A DNA stretch of 22,503 nucleotides. It comes from a virus. The notes under the pieces were generated by a model that had not been told where the DNA came from, made no database searches, and worked only from the letters and a program-made list of their open reading frames with translations. Of this stretch, positions 18,091-22,503 are shown one piece after another (the stretch's first letter is position 1; every line of letters starts with the position of its first letter). Both the position numbers and the translations under genes were made by a program. The stretch covers positions 1-22,503 of IMG/VR virus record IMGVR_UViG_3300020451_001757; one strand, given 5' to 3'.

Positions 18091-18684
18091 TTAAGCGTTT
18101 TCAACATAATACCAAGTGACAGCAACTCTCTTTTTTCCAGCATAAACTGGTTCACCTGCATGAGGATAACACCAATTAGATGGAAATATTAAAGCATAAC
18201 CTGGTTTTGGTTTTATTCCCAAATGTGGAAATGAAGTTCCTCCACCTTTAGTCGCTTCTTCCAGATATAAAATAATGGATATCTTTCTATGATATTCATT
18301 CAATCTAGGATCTGTTGCAGCATCATGATGAAATTTATATTCTTGCCCCTTTTTATAATCTAATACCTGTATTCCCTCTCTCCAAGATTTAGTTCCAGAT
18401 CCACCAGGAACAGGATAATAACTAAAATTGGTATGAACCTTTTGTATTCTTCTCTTATATTCATCCAACCCTTTATTCATAGCATTATGAATAATTTCAG
18501 TTATTTCATTATCTTCTTTTAAAGTTGTTCCTGTGCTGGATCTAATATCAGTATTGGTTTTTGAAGGTCCATCACCTTTACCAAAAACAGTATTATCCTG
18601 AAAATCAAGAGTATCTATGTACTTATTAATATTTTTAAGATCATTTACACTAAGAATTTTAATTGCTTGAATCAGATCATTCAT
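18091..18684 (-). CDS. 2OG-Fe(II) oxygenase, prolyl 4-hydroxylase-like, complete
   Basis: This 197-aa enzyme has about 70 N-terminal residues of no recognised domain, followed by the double-stranded beta-helix core. Iron ligands are H119-x-D121 (KFHHDAAT) and H175 (CYPHAGEPV). K185, ten residues after the distal His as in prolyl 4-hydroxylases, is the likely 2-oxoglutarate contact (GKKRVAVTWYY). Other family landmarks are ISIILYLEEA, GGGTSFPHLG and KPGYALIFPS. All metal and cosubstrate residues are present, so it should be active. Known substrates of the family include prolines in collagen-like or other peptides. Here two collagen-like proteins with many Gly-X-Pro triplets are encoded just upstream in the same block, making them candidate substrates (inference). 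Other roles proposed for phage 2OG oxygenases cannot be excluded. Confidence 0.88.
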   Translation of the reverse strand: MNDLIQAIKILSVNDLKNINKYIDTLDFQDNTVFGKGDGPSKTNTDIRSSTGTTLKEDNEITEIIHNAMNKGLDEYKRRIQKVHTNFSYYPVPGGSGTKSWREGIQVLDYKKGQEYKFHHDAATDPRLNEYHRKISIILYLEEATKGGGTSFPHLGIKPKPGYALIFPSNWCYPHAGEPVYAGKKRVAVTWYYVENA

Positions 18685-18697
18685 TATTTTTTACCAG

Positions 18698-18705
18698 TAT
18701 TTAAA
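18698..18705 (-). promoter_or_regulatory. Possible late promoter before the oxygenase gene
   Basis: In the 34-base spacer between the chaperone-like gene and the oxygenase gene the minus strand reads TTTAAATA, one mismatch from TATAAATA. It ends only 13 bases before the ATG, so any leader would be very short. Weak evidence. Confidence 0.25.
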
Positions 18706-18718
18706 TAGTATAACACAT

Positions 18719-19228
18719 TTATGAAGGTTTTGTCGGCCAAGCAGAATGTGAATGATTATCTGCTAATGCTTTTGCAGTTAAATTAGAATCTGCTGCTATG
18801 GTTGCTGGAAGATCTCTTAGTGCCTGACGATATGTTTGCCACTCTGTTTTTTTATCTGATGTAAGTGTAACATCATCTAAACGAGTCCAATCGGACCAAG
18901 ACAACTGAGCATTTCTATAATTTTTTACTTCCTGTAAATGATTTCTTGCTGCTTCATATGCAGCAGATGCAAGGGTTTGTTCATCTGCATGATCTGTTAC
19001 TGCTTGTTGCCAGATACCAATTTCAGTAATCTCCTCACCCCATTTTTTATCTCCATTTCCATCTACAGCATCTTCATTGTATTCAATAAAACCTTTTCCT
19101 GCAGTTGTATCAAAAAACATTCCATGAACATCTGATGGAATCCATGAAAGATCAACATTAGTACAAGGATGTACTGCAACACCGTCAAGAACTATGGTTT
19201 TATCTGAAGGTATAACTTGAATTTTCAT
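18719..19228 (-). CDS. Tail assembly chaperone-like protein (Phage_tail_APC-type C-terminus), copy 1
   Basis: In this 169-aa protein, residues about 100-168 carry the signature of the phage tail assembly chaperone-like family: a helix ending NYRNAQLSWSDWTRL, then [16 protein letters not shown], and a terminal WPTKP. The N-terminal ~60 residues form a beta-rich domain (MKIQVIPSDKTIVLDGVAV; WIPSDVHGMFFD) of unknown fold, followed by a long helical linker rich in Ala and Gln. The start overlaps the stop of the upstream Cys-protein gene by four bases (ATGA), indicating coupling. Copy 2 at 20723-21265 has a nearly identical C-terminus but an unrelated N-terminus, suggesting each helper is matched to a different fibre by its N-terminal half. 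The chaperone role is inferred from family membership. Confidence 0.75.
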   Translation of the reverse strand: MKIQVIPSDKTIVLDGVAVHPCTNVDLSWIPSDVHGMFFDTTAGKGFIEYNEDAVDGNGDKKWGEEITEIGIWQQAVTDHADEQTLASAAYEAARNHLQEVKNYRNAQLSWSDWTRLDDVTLTSDKKTEWQTYRQALRDLPATIAADSNLTAKALADNHSHSAWPTKPS

Positions 19229-19560
19229 TGTTGTATGTCCGTTACGTTATGTATTGTCTGCCTAGATTGTTGTAGTCTTTCTTGAGCTTTTAATTCCAAT
19301 TCTCTTTGATATATTTCTTGTGCTTTCATAGTTGATTTCACAGTTTCATTTCTAAAAGATTCAATAGCAGCACCAGTTGCTCTTTGTTGTTGTGAATTTT
19401 CAATCATTAAAGTTGGCAACCAAGTAATCGCACAACTCCAATCATCAACTTCTTCTCCTGTATTAGGATTCATACCACGAACCTGAGTAAACCAAGAACA
19501 TTGCATTTGAATACAATCTTTACCAATTAAGGGGCAAAACTTCCCTTGCTCAAGTTTCAT
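19225..19560 (-). CDS. Small four-cysteine phage protein of unknown function
   Basis: This 111-aa protein has C9, C16, C21 and C43 in its N-terminal half (FCPLIGKDC, MQCSW, DDWSCAI), which could bind a metal ion or cluster. The C-terminal half, from about residue 55, is a long charged, Gln-rich helix (MKAQEIYQRELELKAQERL) likely to be coiled-coil. There is no signal peptide or membrane segment. Its stop overlaps the start of the chaperone-like gene by four bases, and its start lies four bases after the collagen-like fibre gene. That tight packing suggests a function linked to assembling that fibre. I do not recognise a named family. Confidence 0.7.
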   Translation of the reverse strand: MKLEQGKFCPLIGKDCIQMQCSWFTQVRGMNPNTGEEVDDWSCAITWLPTLMIENSQQQRATGAAIESFRNETVKSTMKAQEIYQRELELKAQERLQQSRQTIHNVTDIQQ

Positions 19561-19564
19561 TATA

Positions 19565-20713
19565 TTAATTCTTTGTACATATTATAGCATCAACATACTG
19601 AACTGCCAAGTCCAAGGAACCTGAACTACTAACACTTATGCTACTATCACTGAAAGTATGACTGTGATCACTAGGGGAACCAGAAGCAGTAAAACTATCA
19701 CTAAAAGTGAAGTTAGAACCACTTATAGTATACATTATTATAGCATGTGTATGGTAGTCATTACCACCAGTACTATTAACACTAGGTTGTCCTGAAGAAC
19801 CAGCATTTAAAGTATCTACGAAACCATAGTTACCACCAGAAGTTCCAACTTTACTAGGGAATTGGTGTTGGTGAGCTGGCATCTGAGCAGTTGATAAGAA
19901 AGCTTGAGTAGTGTTCTGATACATTACCTGTGATCCACCGCAATTACCACTAACAGATCCACTAACACTAACAGATCCAGCATTATCGCTACTTGTAGAT
20001 CCACTAGCACTTCCAGATCCACTAACACTTAAAGATCTACTAGCAAAATTACTAGTAAATGAATTACTACCACCAGAACCACCACCAGAACCACTTACAA
20101 TTCTAAGTGCTTTATTATCATGTGATGTTGATTTTGTCCATCCAGTAGGAGCACTACTTTGAACAAATAACATAACAGCTCCAGAAGGAACAGATGGATT
20201 AGCTGCACTACCTGTTGGACCTGTTGGACCATCTGGACCTGTAGGACCTGTTGGACCTGTAGAACCTGTTGGACCAGTAGGACCAGTAGGACCATCTGGA
20301 CCTGGAGGACCATCTCCACCTGTTGAACCAGGAGGACCATCGGGACCAACAACAGTCGAATCAGCACCTGGAGGACCTGTTGGACCATCAGGACCATCAG
20401 GACCTGTTGGACCATCAGAACCTGTAGGACCTGGAGGACCTGCGGGACCTGTTGGACCTGTACTGCCATCATTACCATCAGCTCCTGCATTTCCAGTATT
20501 ACCAGTTGGACCTGTAGGACCTGTTGGACCTGTTGGACCTGTAGGACCATTAGGACCTGGAACTGTTGAATCATTACCTGGAGGTCCAGGAGGACCTGCT
20601 GGTCCTACTGATTCAACTCTTTTCCAAGCATATCCATCCCACTTCCAAGTAACACCATTTTCTGTATGGGTAGTATTTAAACTAGGACTCGATGGAAAAT
20701 CAAACGCTGCCAT
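19565..20713 (-). CDS. Collagen-like tail fibre with HxH motifs in the C-terminal tip
   Basis: This 382-aa protein has an N-terminus ([18 protein letters not shown], then [11 protein letters not shown]) of the short attachment type seen in marine phage structural proteins. Residues 37-170 are about 42 Gly-X-Y triplets, mostly GPT, GPD and GPP, broken twice by STVP and STVV after a GxD triplet; this should form a collagen triple helix. Residues about 171-382 form a fibre tip that begins like a tail-collar/fibre domain ([18 protein letters not shown]). It continues through Ser/Gly-rich repeats and has three HxH motifs (281-283 in MPAHQHQF, 321-323, 350-352), comparable to the metal-binding His motifs of T4 long and short fibre tips. 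Trimeric assembly follows from the collagen. Receptor binding and hydroxylation by the nearby oxygenase are inferences. Confidence 0.85.
   Translation of the reverse strand: MAAFDFPSSPSLNTTHTENGVTWKWDGYAWKRVESVGPAGPPGPPGNDSTVPGPNGPTGPTGPTGPTGPTGNTGNAGADGNDGSTGPTGPAGPPGPTGSDGPTGPDGPDGPTGPPGADSTVVGPDGPPGSTGGDGPPGPDGPTGPTGPTGSTGPTGPTGPDGPTGPTGSAANPSVPSGAVMLFVQSSAPTGWTKSTSHDNKALRIVSGSGGGSGGSNSFTSNFASRSLSVSGSGSASGSTSSDNAGSVSVSGSVSGNCGGSQVMYQNTTQAFLSTAQMPAHQHQFPSKVGTSGGNYGFVDTLNAGSSGQPSVNSTGGNDYHTHAIIMYTISGSNFTFSDSFTASGSPSDHSHTFSDSSISVSSSGSLDLAVQYVDAIICTKN
20204..20605 (-). repeat. Collagen Gly-X-Y repeat region, interrupted twice
   Basis: This covers residues 37-170 of the 382-aa fibre: 4 triplets, STVP, 22 triplets, STVV, 16 triplets. 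At DNA level it is an array of 9-bp units related to GGTCCAACA with third-position changes, so it may slip in length in steps of three bases. Confidence 0.9.
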
Positions 20714-20722
20714 ATTCTTACT

Positions 20723-21265
20723 CTATGATGGTTTTGTTGGCCAAGGTGGATTTGCAAGATCTGAAGTATTTGCAGGTAAATCTCTTAATGCTTGCCTATA
20801 TGTAGCCCACTCAGTTTTTTTACTAGAACTTAATGGAGAATCAGCACCTTGAGACCAATCAGATTCAAGTAAAAATTTATCTCTAGTTTGCCTTAAACCT
20901 GCAGTCCATTCTGTTGTATAATCATGAGCATCATAAAATCCAGATGATTGAGTATATTTCCAACCAAGTCTTACAAGGCATTGATTATCAATATCATTAA
21001 AAGTTCCTCTATATGTACTACCAATACCAACAGTATAATGTCCAGGAAATCCTATTTCTGAATTAGTTGGATTTTTAGAAGTATCTGCATATCCAACATA
21101 TATGTTATTTACTATATTAGTTCCATCTTGAACTACAGCAAAATCTAATCTATCAGTTCCAATACCAATTCTAAAAGAATTGAACTCAGTATTTTTAGAT
21201 GCTATGACTTGAGAACGAGAAAGTCCCAATATTTCAACTAAAGATTTATTATTAAAAGAAGACAT
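20723..21265 (-). CDS. Tail assembly chaperone-like protein (Phage_tail_APC-type C-terminus), copy 2
   Basis: In this 180-aa protein, residues about 128-180 ([33 protein letters not shown], then WPTKPS) match the same tail assembly chaperone-like module as the protein at 18719-19228. The two share [10 protein letters not shown] and the WPTKPS end. The first ~125 residues are a different, probably beta-rich domain ([35 protein letters not shown]) that I do not recognise. It lies six bases after the stop of the partial collar/collagen fibre gene and nine bases before the second collagen-like fibre gene. That fits a helper dedicated to the upstream fibre. The assignment of the C-terminal domain is good; the partner is inferred. 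Confidence 0.72.
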   Translation of the reverse strand: MSSFNNKSLVEILGLSRSQVIASKNTEFNSFRIGIGTDRLDFAVVQDGTNIVNNIYVGYADTSKNPTNSEIGFPGHYTVGIGSTYRGTFNDIDNQCLVRLGWKYTQSSGFYDAHDYTTEWTAGLRQTRDKFLLESDWSQGADSPLSSSKKTEWATYRQALRDLPANTSDLANPPWPTKPS

Positions 21266-21271
21266 AATCGA

Positions 21272-22503
21272 TTAAGCAAACTCCAACAGAACTATCTGTC
21301 CATGACCACCATCAGTACCATTATTACCACCACCTTGACCACCTCTGCCACCTCTGCCAGCTGAGTCATAGGCTGCACCACCCCAGAAAGTACCACCACC
21401 ATGTCCTGTGATTCCATTATCTCCAGGATGACCTTCATCACCACCACAAACAACATCACCAGTACCAAACCTACCATTACCACCAGCAACTACAGCTCCA
21501 CTGTTACCACCTACTCCACCATAACCACTATGACCAAAGGTTGCAGTTCCAGTAGGTACTACAAATTCGGAATAATTTCCATTACCACCATTACCACCAC
21601 CTGTTCCACCAGTTCCAGGTTGTCCTACAAAAATACGACATTGCCCACTGTAATAAGTAGTAGCATCCATTTCTGCTTTAGAAAATTCTCTTATTCCAGT
21701 ACCAGCACCACCGCCACCACCTCCAGCGTTAGCAGCAGAACCTCCCCCACCGCCACCGCCACCGCCAGTGACAATTACAACAAACCTATTATACTTGGAT
21801 GTATCTGGAGTATAATACACATGACTTGCATTAGTGGTAGTAGTCCATTGTACCATATTAAATCCTTGATCTGTAGTTCCTGATGGTCCAGGAGGTCCTG
21901 GAGTACCTGGAGTTCCATCAGCACCATCTTGTCCATCTTGACCAGCAGGTCCTGGAGGTCCTGATCCACCAGGATTTCCATCAGCACCATCTTGACCATT
22001 ACTACCATCTTGACCATCGGCACCTGGAGGACCAGCAGGACCAGGAGTACCAATTCCACCATCAGCACCATCTTGTCCATCTTGACCATCGGCACCTGGA
22101 GGACCAGGAGGACCAGGAGGACCAGCAATAGTAGAAGCAGTAGCAGCATTTTTAATTATAAAACATAATGCCCAATATGGTGGTAGGTTCTTATCAGTAC
22201 CAGGCACACCTTCTGAATTCATATTGAAGACAGTAGATGAATAAGTACCAGCACCACCATATGAATAAGAACTACCACCGTTACCTGGAATAACATGACC
22301 ACCATCAATGTTTGTAGTGTGTTCGTGTTCTACAACTACAGCATCTTTACTACCACCTGTTGCATCAACAGCATATGTACTACTCGATCCAATAACAAAT
22401 TTGTCTCTTAGATCTGGTACATTAGCTCTTATTGCTTGTAGTTCTGTTGTTGCAGATGCAGAACCATCACATAATTGATATCCAGTTGGTATGTTAGATG
22501 CAG
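21272..22503 (-). CDS. Tail-collar / collagen / glycine-rich fibre protein (5' partial)
   Basis: The reading frame stays open to the right edge, so an ATG at 22222 is internal. From the edge the frame reads [14 protein letters not shown], then [25 protein letters not shown] and [14 protein letters not shown], a phage tail-collar domain. It is followed by 28 uninterrupted Gly-X-Y triplets at 21872-22123. About ten have Pro in the Y position. The C-terminal ~170 residues are a beta segment ([19 protein letters not shown]) and Gly-rich arrays ([38 protein letters not shown]), ending in a QIVLLEFA strand. The tip resembles polyglycine-helix adhesins. A fibre with collar base, collagen shaft and glycine tip is inferred. 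A chaperone-like gene follows after six bases. Confidence 0.85.
   Translation of the reverse strand, partial: ASNIPTGYQLCDGSASATTELQAIRANVPDLRDKFVIGSSSTYAVDATGGSKDAVVVEHEHTTNIDGGHVIPGNGGSSYSYGGAGTYSSTVFNMNSEGVPGTDKNLPPYWALCFIIKNAATASTIAGPPGPPGPPGADGQDGQDGADGGIGTPGPAGPPGADGQDGSNGQDGADGNPGGSGPPGPAGQDGQDGADGTPGTPGPPGPSGTTDQGFNMVQWTTTTNASHVYYTPDTSKYNRFVVIVTGGGGGGGGGSAANAGGGGGGAGTGIREFSKAEMDATTYYSGQCRIFVGQPGTGGTGGGNGGNGNYSEFVVPTGTATFGHSGYGGVGGNSGAVVAGGNGRFGTGDVVCGGDEGHPGDNGITGHGGGTFWGGAAYDSAGRGGRGGQGGGNNGTDGGHGQIVLLEFA
21872..22123 (-). repeat. Uninterrupted collagen Gly-X-Y region, 28 triplets
   Basis: The triplets are GPP x3, then a mix of [18 protein letters not shown] and GPS, ending [12 protein letters not shown]-type blocks recur three times, showing internal duplication. 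Y-position Pro, the site used by collagen prolyl 4-hydroxylases, is frequent. Confidence 0.9.

Noticed and set aside
20095-20574. 159-aa Leu/Gln/Val-rich open frame on the minus strand
   Set aside because: It is a frame-shifted reading of the 9-bp collagen repeats; the repetitive protein is a by-product of the GPT/GPD codons.
20204-20605. Short regular DNA repeats that could suggest a CRISPR array
   Set aside because: The units are 9-bp in-frame codon triplets with no spacers; they encode collagen Gly-X-Y.
21401-22149. Several Ser/Thr-rich, His-rich or Leu/Val-rich open frames on both strands
   Set aside because: All are shadows of the glycine and collagen coding repeats of the collar/collagen fibre gene.
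22220-22222. ATG at 22222 as the true start of the right-edge fibre gene
   Set aside because: The same frame stays open to the window edge and encodes a recognisable tail-collar domain upstream, so this Met is internal.

Overview
This AT-rich window reads as part of the distal-tail (fibre/adhesin) region of a marine T4-like myovirus, most probably a cyanophage of Prochlorococcus or Synechococcus. A pelagiphage-type myovirus is the main alternative. The host cannot be fixed from this window. The call rests on recognisable proteins: a fibre opening MANIKKAFNFRNG, a giant spike opening MPLNKLENFIKN and ending in an endosialidase-type chaperone, collagen-like fibres, tail-collar sequence, tail assembly chaperone-like proteins and 2OG-Fe(II) oxygenases. 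There is no long gene-free stretch, and no tRNA, IS element, integrase or CRISPR array was seen.

Layout: two short plus-strand genes lie at the left edge (1-602). They are the 3' end of a prolyl-hydroxylase-like oxygenase and a short adenine-methyltransferase-like protein that lacks the catalytic motif. From 595 to the right edge everything is on the minus strand, as a tightly packed late-type block. Read in its transcriptional direction (right to left) the order is: a 5'-partial tail-collar/collagen/glycine-rich fibre; a tail assembly chaperone-like protein; a collagen-like fibre with HxH motifs; a small Cys protein; a second chaperone-like protein with a near-identical C-terminus; a prolyl-4-hydroxylase-like oxygenase; a 67-aa unknown; an 1895-aa spike with self-cleaving chaperone; a 676-aa fibre; a 2107-aa subtilase with nine Calx-beta-like repeats; and a 1053-aa cupredoxin/polyglycine/Cys-rich protein that converges on the methyltransferase-like gene.

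The genes plausibly work together as a host-recognition apparatus: fibres and spikes, their folding helpers, and possible modifying enzymes. Two points stand out. First, a complete prolyl-hydroxylase-like enzyme lies in the same block as two proteins rich in Gly-X-Pro collagen triplets, which suggests a phage-encoded collagen modification system (inference). Second, the boundary between the two left-most large genes falls inside a cupredoxin domain. The first beta-strands end the subtilase protein, and the copper-ligand part begins the next protein after a stop, a Shine-Dalgarno-like sequence and a start codon. A tandem, unsplit copy of the same domain follows immediately, so the split can be read directly from the sequence.
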